64,000 nt of DNA from JACRDG01 sp963760985 (GCA_963760985.1 CAVXFM010000009.1:1-64000); one strand, 5' to 3'. Positions 29,941-38,993 are shown, counted from the first letter of the stretch. The notes: generated from the letters alone by a model not told the origin. Numbers and translations: made by a program.

Positions 29941-30502
29941 GATAATCGTCCTCTCGTTCGGCTGCAGAGGCCGCTTTGCAGCGTACAGATCCTGTTTTTA
30001 CAGAATCCAAATTTGGGCTATTTGTGTCTGGCGACGAGCCACCAGCGTCCCTTCCGAAAGGAATTCTGCGAAAGGTTTTCATTTCTATTTCGCAGGAAAC
30101 GCCTTCGTGAGTGACCCCGTTATGGTTAAATTCGGCCAGGCCTGCGTAAGAGCCTTGGACAGCTTTATGGCAGGTCTTCCCTTCGAAGGTTGGCATAGAC
30201 AGTGTATCTCCGTTGCCGGGGTCGGTAGAGTCTGCTACCAGAGTGAGGAGAATAGGGCCACCGAGAGGAGTTTGCAAGTGATTTTTGCCCCGGAATTGGT
30301 CCGTGGTTCTCGCGGGCCGCGTCTCCAAGGAATCCACGAAAATTTACGAGCTACAGAGCCTTGTGCAAATAACTTTCTCCTCTGGGCGACAAAACCCGTC
30401 GGCTCCGTTCAAGTCCTCTACTTCCTGAAGGATCCACTCCCCGTTCCGATCCCACCGGGGAAATACGGTCTTCGTGACATATTGGAAGAGCTCTTGACTC
30501 AT
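29941..30502 (-). pseudogene. Unidentified protein gene with an internal TAA
   Basis: The minus-strand frame starts at ATG 30502 behind a good AGGAAGGGTGAAC site and reads SQELFQYVTKTVFPRWDRNG, then a TAA at 30344-30346, then continues in the same frame with IFVDSLETRPARTTDQ and AGLAEFNHNGVTHEGVSCEI. The frame is otherwise open for about 190 codons. The C-terminal block faintly recalls SprT-like zinc proteases, but the expected HExxH appears only as HKAVQ, so I do not assign it. The ORF on the opposite strand (29924-30523) has no ribosome site and is treated as a shadow. Confidence 0.4.
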
Positions 30503-30584
30503 GTTCACCCTTCCTATGGGTAGTGAATTACACCCGGCAGACCACGCGGATCCACCGGGAGCGTGTAGTGTCACCATTAACAGC

Positions 30585-31100
30585 TTATGCGTCGAGAGCT
30601 TTCCTCATGCGCTCTGTGCTCTGTGCAAGCGACTCTTGCACGGCAAAAAGCTGGTTCCCGAAGTCTCGGTCACCTTCCGCGCAGGTCCTCTCATACGCTT
30701 TCGTGAGGACGCTTGTGGCGATCTGTGACAGGCCTTGCAAGAAACCCCATTCATACTGCGCATCGTCGATGGTCTCCAGATACGGGGATCGTGGGGATGG
30801 ATCCGCGGGCCAAGTATCGGGGCTGCCTGCCGATGCGTCCAGCTCAGTCCCCAGCGGCTTTTCATTTAAGGTCACCCCGACACGCTCAGCCAATAGGCTC
30901 AGAGAATCTGTGATTGTGCTCAGGGCTCGTGCAAGATCGTGGAGTCCGTCGGCACGCAAAGCGAGATACGTTTTTTTCTCAACCATCTTGAGCATTGCCA
31001 CAAGACCGGCCAATTCCTCTTGTTCGGTTCCGATCTCCCGAAGTTGGTCCCGGTAGCATTTGAGATGAGCGGCGGACGTGGGTGTGGTAGAACTAGACAT
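30585..31100 (-). CDS. Hypothetical protein, 171 aa, helical
   Basis: The start ATG 31100 follows GGAGGTTTGCAGC, a strong site. The protein is predicted to be largely helical (REIGTEQEELAGLVAMLKMV and ARALSTITDSLSLLAERVGV), with a Pro/Ser-rich linker in the middle and a second helical part near the C-terminus. No membrane segment, signal peptide or known motif was recognised. It ends beside the transposase stop on the same strand (the transposase stop is 17 bases upstream of this start). Confidence 0.6.
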   Translation of the reverse strand: MSSSTTPTSAAHLKCYRDQLREIGTEQEELAGLVAMLKMVEKKTYLALRADGLHDLARALSTITDSLSLLAERVGVTLNEKPLGTELDASAGSPDTWPADPSPRSPYLETIDDAQYEWGFLQGLSQIATSVLTKAYERTCAEGDRDFGNQLFAVQESLAQSTERMRKALDA

Positions 31101-31116
31101 GCTGCAAACCTCCTAT

Positions 31117-32487
31117 TTAGGTTTGTGGCGTCGGGTCCCTGGGAAGTGCTATTTCCTGGGGACCTTTTTGCGTTACAGGAAATTGTTCCATGATCTCCTC
31201 GGTGACGGGTACGTTGCGCCAGGCCTCGAGGAGGCGATCAGCCAGGTTCTTGAGCGCACCCAAGCTCTTGCGTCCCGTTTTTCCCAGAATACTGCCCTTG
31301 TAAAGCAGTTGAGCAACAATGTGCGCGATCTGCAAGAGATAGTAGAATATCTTCGCTGAGTTGTGATTGGTACTGTAGGCGTGTTCCAGTCGGTATCCTC
31401 CGGTCTTCTGGGTGTTGAACCCCTGATTTTCAATCGTCCATCTGCTCCTTCCTCCACCATTGGCCCCATCTATTACGTTTGTCCGGAAAAGATTGAGATT
31501 GGTCGCCCACCTCCATGTGCTCATGGATGCTTCACCCCGCGTATCCGGCTTCGTTTCGATGCACTCAAGGCCTTTGAGCGTGTGCTCTCGCTTACCGGAG
31601 TGAGGGTACCCTATACTATCCGCCCATCGGAATTGTTGGCTTATTTCTGCGCTCTTTCCCGTACGCCAGGACAGGCGATCAGGGGCTTGCAAGGCACTCA
31701 AGGCGTCGAATTGCCGATTGACCGACGGGAGGTCCTTATCGGTGAGAACAGCCATGGACCTCCAGTGATAGTTCGTGCATATGTGAAATACCGGGCCGCA
31801 TGCGTACAGCGCATCAAGGGTCAGCAGAATCGGCAAACGAGGAAACGTTGCTTTGAGCCGCGGGGCCAGTCGATAAAAGGCTTTGAGTTCACAGTCCTGT
31901 TTCTTGGGTTGTTCTCCGGGGTTTTCGATAAACTCACTCATGAGGGAAATGGCAAATCCGTTTGGCCCCACCAGCTTCGCCTCCAGGACCTTGTGATAGT
32001 AGGTGGTCTTGCCGTTTCGGGTCTGCGTGAGGCAATGGGGACAATGACGTTTGGAAAAGGTCAAGGTCCCTGTCGCATCAACTGCGACGACGAAGTACCT
32101 GTCCAATAGGCGACAAGGATACAGGACCTTCTTGCGCATAAGGGCATTGACCATACGACAAATGACATGCTGAAAATCTTCAGGGTTGCAGAACATGAAC
32201 GCATCGTTGAGCGTATCACCGTGGGGAACGCGAGCCACGCCGAACAGAGTACCGAAGGCTACCACGGATGGAAGGGTATGGAGCTTTAGCTTGATTTGGC
32301 GGCGAGCGCTCAAATGAAACAGGTACATTAAGAAACCAGCAAGGACAAGAGCGGGGAGAGGGTACAAGACATGGGTGGATGCACGCGGGTCCGTGAGATC
32401 TCCGAGCAGCGCATTAAAGTCGCACAAGAGGTGCCTGATCGTTCCCAAAAGAGCCTTGAGGAGCTTGGCCTGATCATTGGCCGGCAA
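31117..32487 (-). CDS. DDE transposase, IS4-like
   Basis: A 456-residue transposase with a first catalytic Asp in VVAVDATGT, a second in LLTLDALYACGP, and the IS4-type late signature around TIENQGFNTQKTGGYRLEHA with the catalytic Glu, followed by the Tyr/Lys-containing end of that motif. A zinc-like CPHC occurs between the first two. The start is uncertain: M1 at 32487 gives the full ORF, without a clear ribosome site. Terminal repeats could not be fixed; an inverted repeat lies close to its 5' side (32536-32650). It separates the RiPP genes from two leader-derived small ORFs. Confidence 0.8.
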   Translation of the reverse strand: MPANDQAKLLKALLGTIRHLLCDFNALLGDLTDPRASTHVLYPLPALVLAGFLMYLFHLSARRQIKLKLHTLPSVVAFGTLFGVARVPHGDTLNDAFMFCNPEDFQHVICRMVNALMRKKVLYPCRLLDRYFVVAVDATGTLTFSKRHCPHCLTQTRNGKTTYYHKVLEAKLVGPNGFAISLMSEFIENPGEQPKKQDCELKAFYRLAPRLKATFPRLPILLTLDALYACGPVFHICTNYHWRSMAVLTDKDLPSVNRQFDALSALQAPDRLSWRTGKSAEISQQFRWADSIGYPHSGKREHTLKGLECIETKPDTRGEASMSTWRWATNLNLFRTNVIDGANGGGRSRWTIENQGFNTQKTGGYRLEHAYSTNHNSAKIFYYLLQIAHIVAQLLYKGSILGKTGRKSLGALKNLADRLLEAWRNVPVTEEIMEQFPVTQKGPQEIALPRDPTPQT

Positions 32488-32535
32488 ATCGAAAAAAGTC
32501 TGATCTCCGGGACAATCTATGATATGTTTGCAGGT

Positions 32536-32649
32536 AGCTTCTCAATAAGTGTGGGTATCAAGATTCGTGCCATATCGGCAACTTGTTAATATGCCGAGCA
32601 TATTGCCATCTCGGGCTTCAGTTTTGCCCGGGGTTATTGAGAAGTTACG
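32536..32649. repeat. Inverted repeat pair flanking about 85 bases
   Basis: GTAGCTTCTCAATAA at 32536-32550 and its inverse TTATTGAGAAGTTAC at 32635-32649 pair with one mismatch over 15 bases. They lie just upstream of the IS4-like transposase. They may be ends of a small element or of the IS itself, or a stem-loop; nothing decides between these. Confidence 0.45.
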
Positions 32650-32841
32650 TTTGCAGCTGTGAGCCGCGAATGGATGCTTCACATACTACCTCCCCTCGTG
32701 TAAGTGCCTGGGAGGTCATAATCCATTGCGGCTAAGTTTTCTATAATAGCGTGTCAACGCGCAAAAAATATTCAACACCACACGATGTCCGCTCATAACC
32801 CGTGAAGATCGCGGTGAATCCTGCGCGAAGAATCTTCGTTC

Positions 32842-32922
32842 TTACTTCCCCTTCAAAGCTGCCACCCATGCCTGGGCGATGATCTTCGCGTATTCCTTGC
32901 GCTCTTCTATGGTCTTCTTCAC
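32842..32922 (-). CDS. 26-residue peptide with the first helix of the NHLP leader only
   Basis: A GTG at 32922 follows a strong CGAAGGAGGTTCTC site. The peptide starts KKTIEERKEYAKIIAQAW, almost identical to the beginning of precursor 4, then VAALKGK and a TAA at 32842-32844. The rest of the leader and any core are missing. It is either a decayed precursor whose end was deleted, or a minimal leader-like peptide. The intact initiation region and lack of substitutions in the conserved part suggest recent truncation. Confidence 0.55.
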   Translation of the reverse strand: MKKTIEERKEYAKIIAQAWVAALKGK

Positions 32923-33114
32923 GAGAACCTCCTTCGAGATGATTAGGTTGGAAGCCGTTTGAGGGGATCACCTCCGATTCATTGATCCAAGGTGCCAGGT
33001 AACGAACGCTGGAATAGAGCCTGTGGCAGCCAAATTCATGGCCGCAAACAGCCCCCTAACGTCTGAAAAGCTCGGCACTCGGCGAGAACTTGCTTGACTG
33101 AGGGCTTATTACAC

Positions 33115-33321
33115 TCATCGCGTAACGGTGCATGTTCCCCCTTTGCAAGAAACGCCAAAATTATCAGTGAACATGTTAGCATTACAATCATCGCGAACAG
33201 TCGGGTCACAACCCAACGGGGGGAGACCAACACCCGCTGCCACATCTTCCAGATCGTCATCAACCCCAGCTTGGGCGCTGATCTTGGCGTCCTCTTTTCT
33301 CTCTTCGATTGTCGTGTCCAT
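33115..33321 (-). CDS. 68-residue candidate RiPP precursor: NHLP-type start, DLEDVAAG element, four-Cys tail
   Basis: ATG 33321 is preceded by AAAGGAGGCTCCC, one of the best ribosome sites in the window. The first 20 residues (MDTTIEERKEDAKISAQAGV) match the start of precursor 4, but with Gly in place of the conserved Trp. The sequence then leaves the NHLP leader and reads DDDLEDVAAGVG, which resembles the cleavage element of Nif11-type and lanthipeptide-like leaders (for example DEELEQVAGG). The tail GCDPTVRDDC, then NFGVSCKGGTCTVTR, has four Cys and several Thr. It looks like a compact precursor with a chimeric leader. A chance continuation of a broken leader is the alternative; the frame was translated codon by codon and is unbroken. 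Confidence 0.55.
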   Translation of the reverse strand: MDTTIEERKEDAKISAQAGVDDDLEDVAAGVGLPPLGCDPTVRDDCNANMFTDNFGVSCKGGTCTVTR

Positions 33322-34497
33322 GGGAGCCTCCTTTCAAGTACTCGATGCGGACTAACTTGACCTGTTCGATCGGAATATAGTCATTCGCAGTCCGAATGCA
33401 AATTCCGGATTGCCGCACACTCTCGAAAATCCCAAGCCGCTGATTCGTCTGCCACCTGTCACTCTTCGACGAACGAGGCGATGGACGGTCAACATAGTGT
33501 GACGCGACCATCCCTGGTCTTCCGGGGGCAAAGAGTGACTGGAGATTGTGGAGAATCGTGAGAGGTATCGACTCCCCCGTCTTTTCTTGCGCTGGCCATT
33601 TTTTTGGTTCCAATCACCCGCCCCCCCCTATCCGTCGATTTCACAAAAGGCGCACTGGGCCTGGTCGGCAAAATCTGTCAACCTGATCACACTGACTTCG
33701 ACGGCCACGACCGCACCAACGGCTCGAGGGCCACGGCCCGAGGAATCCGAATCTCTCGAGTACCGGGATGCGCAGCTCGAGGTGGAGTGTATGGAGCGCA
33801 GGAGCAACGTGGCGCGTGCGTATGCACATCTTCCTTTCACGGCTGCACGATCCCCTTCCCTTGCGCAGATCGTCCCATAACCTGGACGTGGTAAGACCGA
33901 TGGGAGCCTGAACGGAATGAGCGCACGAGGGCAGACCTAACTTCCTCGCACGATGAAAGGAAGTTGGACTAAGCCGCTTCGCGGCGGCCCGAGGCTGACG
34001 GCCACGTGCGTAAACGGTGCTGATCCCCTGTTGCGTCCGGGTCGCTCGTTTGAGGACAATCTCATAATCCCGGTAGCGATCTCTCTGTTGATCGATTACC
34101 CCTGGCAAGTGTTATCAGGACAACCAGTCGATCTTCTCTATTCTTCACGTAGGCAACGGGGATGAGGAAGACCGATGTTTCCAGTGATGGTGCGAGCTTA
34201 ATGTCTCCCTTGGGTGAGAATTCCGGAACTGATTTCGGATGAGGGTTGAGAGATTCTGGTTGACTGACGAGTTCAAGGTCAGGTACGGTCATGAACAGGG
34301 GAAAAACCTTTTTGGCTTCCTCGTGCGTTTTGACTGACCCTCCAGAGTCTGTTCCGTGCCAGAGGGACGCTGCTGAGACATGATTGTCGGCAAACAACCC
34401 AGATTGAGGAGACCTGGCAAGATTCGGGATTGCGCTCGCCGATTTTTCGGCAGACATCCCTGAATCCCACGAGAGAAAATGCGAACTCCCATGACCC
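33322..34497. other. Long gene-free stretch with a possible diverged MITE trace
   Basis: About 1.2 kb with only short overlapping ORFs in several frames and no credible ribosome sites. Around 33880-33915 the sequence AGACCGATGGGAGCCTGA resembles the middle of the MITE-like element (AGACCGATAGGAGCCTG), suggesting a decayed third copy. No RNA gene, terminator or promoter was recognised. Confidence 0.4.
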
Positions 34498-34642
34498 GGA
34501 GGGTCACAACGAACCATGAAAATGGGCACCATGTCCAGCGACCAGCGGGAGCTGGCAAGCGCCTGAAGTTCTTGGGGATGGGGGTTTGGGGGAAGGCCCT
34601 TCTTTCAAGAAGGGCCTTCCCCCAAAAATACATCTTCATAGA
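34498..34642 (+). repeat. Dispersed repeat with a perfect 20-bp hairpin, copy 1
   Basis: About 145 bases, present again in inverted orientation at 63175-63320. Its core is a stem of 20 paired bases (34585-34604 with 34607-34626) around a two-base centre. Shared flanks include GGAGGGTCACAACGAACCATGAAAATGG in one strand, split here only by short differences. It ends about 40 bases before the start codon of the MetE/UroD-like gene. The hairpin is not followed by a T-run long enough for a classical terminator on the plus strand. Confidence 0.75.
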
Positions 34643-34681
34643 GAAAGCGCTTTACTATTTCTACGGACGGTGTTGAAACCG

Positions 34682-35707
34682 ATGGCTCACAAGATTCCTG
34701 GCAACCTCTTCACCACGGCCATGGCCGTAATGCCGCACATTGACGTGTCGCGCGCACTGGACATGGCCCTGTCATTGGACGTGCCCTTCTGGCCGCAACT
34801 GCCAAACTACAGTTACTACGAAGATATGTATGTGCAAGCGGCGGAGCATTTCCCAGGCATCGTCCTGGATGTGGACAAACGGACGCTGCGCTTTTCCATG
34901 GACAAATTCGTCGCGGAATTGGAAGAGGCGTTGCTCCGTTTTGATGACCCGACCTATTTTGACGTCAGCGAGACTTACTCGGTGGTGTACCATCGATTTC
35001 TGGCATTGAACCTCAAGGACAGACCCGCCATTCGAGGCCAACTGGAAGGGCCTATCAGTTTCGGGTTCAACATCCTTGACCAGGATGACCGCCCCATTCT
35101 CTTTGATGACACTGTACGGCCCTTCATGCTCGATTTCATGGCCAGACGATTGAATGTTCAGCTGGCGCGGCTCGTGGAACGCAATGCGAATGCCTTCATG
35201 TTTGTGGATGAACCCGGACTGCAATACCTGTTCTCGGCAATGGCGGGATACGGCGACTTAAAAGCCAAGAATGACCTGGATCAATTCTTCACCCAGGTGG
35301 ACCGCCCCCGGGGGATTCATCTCTGCGGCAACCCGGATTGGGATTTCCTGTTGAATCTGGACTTGGACGTGCTCTCTTTGGACGTGTACACCAATGCAGA
35401 GGTTTTCGCCTCATACGCAGCCGCCATCAAAAGATTTCTCGATCGGGACGGCCTCATCGTATGGGGAATAGTGCCCACGGGTTTCGAAGCGTTCGCCCAG
35501 GAGGAGATCCCCTCTTTGGTCCGCCGTCTCGAAAACGTGTGGCAAGTCCTCTGGTCCAAGGGCATTGATCGGCAACAACTCATCGCTCGCTCCATGCTTT
35601 CCCCGGCTACGTGCTGCCTGGTGAACCCGGACAAGGAACGCACCGTGGAGAGCGCCTTCGCCGCGGTGAACCGGATGGCGGACGTGTTGAAAACGAAATA
35701 TGTGTGA
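34682..35707 (+). CDS. MetE/UroD-superfamily protein, 341 aa
   Basis: The start ATG 34682 gives MAHKIPGNLFTTAMAVMPHI, the usual beginning of cobalamin-independent methionine-synthase-like barrels; a longer frame reaches back into the hairpin repeat and is not used. It has the Glu-containing segment FMFVDEPGLQYLF and HLCGNPDW, where His and Cys could bind zinc, and a late Cys in SPATCCLVNPDKE. The catalytic domain alone is present, with no N-terminal MetE half. Such proteins transfer methyl groups between corrinoids, thiols and folates or related acceptors, or decarboxylate porphyrins. Substrate unknown. It stands apart, with its own upstream repeat. Confidence 0.75.
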   Translation: MAHKIPGNLFTTAMAVMPHIDVSRALDMALSLDVPFWPQLPNYSYYEDMYVQAAEHFPGIVLDVDKRTLRFSMDKFVAELEEALLRFDDPTYFDVSETYSVVYHRFLALNLKDRPAIRGQLEGPISFGFNILDQDDRPILFDDTVRPFMLDFMARRLNVQLARLVERNANAFMFVDEPGLQYLFSAMAGYGDLKAKNDLDQFFTQVDRPRGIHLCGNPDWDFLLNLDLDVLSLDVYTNAEVFASYAAAIKRFLDRDGLIVWGIVPTGFEAFAQEEIPSLVRRLENVWQVLWSKGIDRQQLIARSMLSPATCCLVNPDKERTVESAFAAVNRMADVLKTKYV

Positions 35708-35838
35708 CGGCACTCTCGCAAGTGGAGAAGAATCGTGATCCCTGTCTGAGCATGAATCCGGCGCAATACCCTTTCTGGAAAGTCTCAATGGTGGTAGACT
35801 GAACACCGTCGCTTAAATGAAAGGAATTATCGGCAAGC

Positions 35839-36738
35839 GTGAACTGTCAAAACCCCGGCAAAATCTGCGATGGCCTATGGTATTTAGGACGCCCTGAATC
35901 CGGAGTATATCTGCTGGAAGGCCGGAATGGGTCAATTATCATCAGTGGTGGCATGAGTTACCTCGTGCCTGATCTACTGCGTCAGTTCGATGAGTTTGGA
36001 CTCAAGGAAGAACGGATCCAAGGGATAATAATCCTTCACGCCCATTTTGACCACATCGGGATTGTGCCGTTCTTTCATAGACGGAATCCAGGCCTCAAAA
36101 TATATGCCTCAGCAAGAGCATGGGAAATCTTGAGTGAATCTCGACACATCGGCACTATCAACCAATTCAGTCGCACATTGACGGAGCGCATGGAAATTCA
36201 TGTTTCCTACACACACGAGGAGCTCGACTGGCCCGTGGGATTGTCCGGAGACCGAGTTTCCGAAGGGGACGTGATCGACCTCGGCAGTAGGCAAATACAG
36301 ATATTTGAGACTCCTGGCCATTCATCATGCTCGATCTCCGCTTACGTCCCCCAGATCAAGGCGCTTTTCCCTTCCGATGGGGGAGGAATTCCCTACAAAG
36401 GGACTATCCTTGCCGCGGCAAACTCCAATTTTACCTTATACCTGGAGAGCCTCAAGAAATTGGAGGCGCTTTCCATAGACTATCTTTGTGCAGATCACTT
36501 TGGTTATGTCTGTGGCAATGAGGCAAAGACCTATGTGAGCTCTTCCATCGATTCGGCAATGAAAGAGCGGACCCGTTTGGAAGACATTTATCGTCGCTCG
36601 TTCGACATAGACACTGCAGCGAGAGAAATGGCATCCTCTTTCCTAAAGACGAATCCGGATTATTTCCTGCCGTTAGGAATTTACGAAGGCGTATGTCGTC
36701 AGATGATGAAACATATAGCCAAGACCTTGAACCGATAA
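35839..36738 (+). CDS. MBL-fold metallo-hydrolase, 299 aa
   Basis: A GTG start at 35839 follows AAAGGAATTATC. The metal site is clear: HAHFDHIG (HxHxDH) at residues 74-81, an Asp-rich later segment, ETPGHSSCSISAY with the third His, and a C-terminal CADHFGYVCG with the last His. The fold hydrolyses thioesters, phosphodiesters, lactams or lactones, and some members use iron for redox chemistry, so the exact reaction is open. No signal peptide, so cytoplasmic. It is separated from the gene before it by 131 bases. Confidence 0.85.
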   Translation: MNCQNPGKICDGLWYLGRPESGVYLLEGRNGSIIISGGMSYLVPDLLRQFDEFGLKEERIQGIIILHAHFDHIGIVPFFHRRNPGLKIYASARAWEILSESRHIGTINQFSRTLTERMEIHVSYTHEELDWPVGLSGDRVSEGDVIDLGSRQIQIFETPGHSSCSISAYVPQIKALFPSDGGGIPYKGTILAAANSNFTLYLESLKKLEALSIDYLCADHFGYVCGNEAKTYVSSSIDSAMKERTRLEDIYRRSFDIDTAAREMASSFLKTNPDYFLPLGIYEGVCRQMMKHIAKTLNR

Positions 36739-37130
36739 GGTATCACCTTTACCGAAACAAGAGATGCCAAGGAGCACCGCGTCTCGGAGGTGCCTCCGGG
36801 TCGATCTCTTTTTACCCGAACGGATGTCAGCCCCAAGCTCCGCCGATGCTCCGATCACGTGACCGGCTTCCGCGATGACGCGACCCGGACTTTTGTCCGA
36901 GTTTCTTTAGAGTGAGCCCCATTCCGATTCGCTGCAACCTCGGGGAACGGCTCTAGGTGGGCCACACCGCTCAGCTTGCCGCGGAGGTTGTGCTGTTGGC
37001 ACGCGGGATAGTGAAGCGTCGGTTCGCATGACCCACCAAACGGTAAGGCTCGGTTCGGTCTTCAGTATGCCGCAATTTTCACGGCCAGAGCCGAGAGGAG
37101 TTCCTACTTTGCATACATGGACGCGATCAG

Positions 37131-37260
37131 GGGAATGCGTTTTCAACGCGTAATACTGGCGGCGAACCTCTTTCGCTACGAACGGCCTGGCCTGACTGCG
37201 CTTCAGAGGCATGCCGCCAGCAGACCAAAGTCACTTACGTGATCGTGCATCGGTATTAGT
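37131..37260 (+). repeat. 130-bp dispersed repeat, copy 1
   Basis: Nearly identical to 60443-60572 in the same orientation; both include CCTCTTTCGCTACGAACGGC and AGAGGCATGCCGCCAGCAGA. It lies in a roughly 690-base gene-free stretch (36739-37423) between the MBL gene and the histidine kinase; nothing else was recognised there. No ORF is conserved. Function unknown; a small mobile or structural RNA-like element is possible. Confidence 0.7.
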
Positions 37261-37423
37261 CAGATTTGCATGCATCTTCGGGGCCGAGGGCTCATCATCG
37301 GGAACGCCAGACGGGCTAAGCTCATGAGATCCCCGAAACAGGACGGAGACAGAACTACCTCCAGATTCTCTGCATCCGCGCTCGTCACTGATGTGTTCAC
37401 ACAAGCTGATATCCCCAGGACAA

Positions 37424-38573
37424 CTATCTCGGCAGGTAGGCAGATAGGAGCATCTGGTTGAATTCGAACCCGATGTCAATCCATCCTTCGTTCGCAAGCA
37501 TTTTCAGCTGCATGAGTTCCAATCCTTTGCCGCCTGCGTCGAATTCAAAAGGTCTTTTTGTGGAATAGCGTTCCGTATCCTGCGTGTGATGAAAGGCCTG
37601 AAAGATAAACGGCTGATCCTCACGGAGGATCCCCACCCCACGATCCTCAACGCACAAGAGCGGTCCTTGGGGAGTGGCCTTCAGAATGACTGCAACCGTT
37701 CCTCCATCTGGCGTATTCTCAATCGAGTTCTTCACGAGCGTGGTGAGTACTCTCTCGAGCACGTCGGGATCTATCGCCGAAGAATTCACAGGTTGCAAAT
37801 AGGGCAATATGGCCACCGATCGACGGCGGCTTTGCTTCCGAAGGGTATCCAGGGTGTCCAGGACGAACGGAATGACAGGAAAGGGTCTGGGCTTGTACCT
37901 GACGAGGCTCGAGGATCTGCTGTACACTCAGTTGGATCTGTCTCAAACGATCCACGTTTCTTCTTATTCTGTCGAGGCTTACCTTACGTTCTTCTGCCGC
38001 GAGGTCGTTTTTTGCCAACTTGGGGAGGGAAGCGTCTATGATCGCCACAGGGGTGGTCAGTTCGTGAGAAAGATGGTTGACCGCCCGCTGCTTGGCCCTC
38101 TGAATGGATTTCCACGCCGTGATGTCACGGAGAATGACCAGAATGCCGACCGGTTCACCCTTATGGTCAAGATATCGCGAAGAGCTGAGGCTCACGTCCA
38201 GAAGGATTCCGCTCTTCGTGAGCCGTCTGGTCTCGAATCCGCTCATCGCTTTTCCGTCGTCAATGAGACGACTGATTTGTGAAAGCGAGGTTGCTTCTTC
38301 CGATTTCGGCACGAATGGCGTTTTTCTGCCCAAGACTTCTTCCTTTGTCCATCCGAAAAGCCGGGTGAACGAATCGCTCACATATTGCGTGTTTCCTTCC
38401 AAGTCGTAGAACACGATTGCATCCGCTGAGGAGTCAATGGCGTTCAGGAGGCCACGAAGAAGCTCTTGGGCCTTCTTCGCTTCTGCCTTGGCCTGTTCCA
38501 GTTGAGCGGTGAGCTGCGGAACACCGAGTGGTTCATGATGCAGCAATTCTGATTTGTCCCTCCGGTCAGCCAT
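37424..38573 (-). pseudogene. PAS-domain sensor histidine kinase, one frameshift
   Basis: The start ATG 38573 (MADRRDKSELLHHEPLG) has a strong CAGGAGGTGGGA site; a longer frame to 38696 is not used. A short coiled coil is followed by a PAS domain (GLLNAIDSSADAIVFYDLEG, LFGWTKEEVLG), then the dimerisation helix with the phospho-acceptor His in VNHLSHELTTPVAII. A shift near 37905 separates this from the ATPase part, which has NSIENTPDGGTV (N box), CVEDRGVGI (G1 box) and GGKGLELMQLKML (G2). Corrected length about 380 residues. No membrane segment, so a cytoplasmic sensor. No response regulator gene lies beside it, so its partner is elsewhere. Confidence 0.85.
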
Positions 38574-38772
38574 TCCCACCTCCTGATTCACGTTCGCCGG
38601 TTTCCTCTGAAGAGGTGAACCGAGATGCTCGGCTCTGTTTGCCATGCTTACACGCAACATGCTGTTTCGCTCGACGGCCGATTGAAGCCCGGTCATGGCT
38701 TCTCTTAAAGCAAATTGAGAAGTCTCATACCCATGCGCTTTCGCGTGTATGACAGGGCACAGGATGCGGACC

Positions 38773-38827
38773 GAGGATCCCCTTCGCTACGGATGACGCA
38801 AGGCCGTCTCATTACTGCGCTCAGGAG
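38773..38827 (-). repeat. 55-bp dispersed repeat, copy 1
   Basis: The reverse complement matches 63047-63102: both read TCTCCTGAGCGCAGT, then GATGAGACGG or AATGAGACGG, then CCGTAGCGAAGG. It lies in the gap between the kinase and the ankyrin gene, which otherwise holds nothing recognisable. Function unknown. Confidence 0.6.
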
Positions 38828-38993
38828 ATCCACCGCGGTACGGCCCTAGCCAGGTGAACGCGAATCGGTATCAGGCACGTCGTGACCACGAGCTGAAAAA
38901 AGCCCACCACCTTTGTGAAGCCCCCTCACAGGTGGAGCTCGCAGTGTATCCTTGGGAGGATACGGCATGGCCTTACTTCAAGCCGAAGCCCTT

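Noticed and set aside
29924..30523. A 199-codon plus-strand frame
   Set aside because: No ribosome site and no motif; the opposite strand has a good start site and a more protein-like sequence.
33880..33915. A third copy of the MITE-like element
   Set aside because: Only about 20-35 bases resemble it and the inverted ends are missing; noted as a possible trace only.
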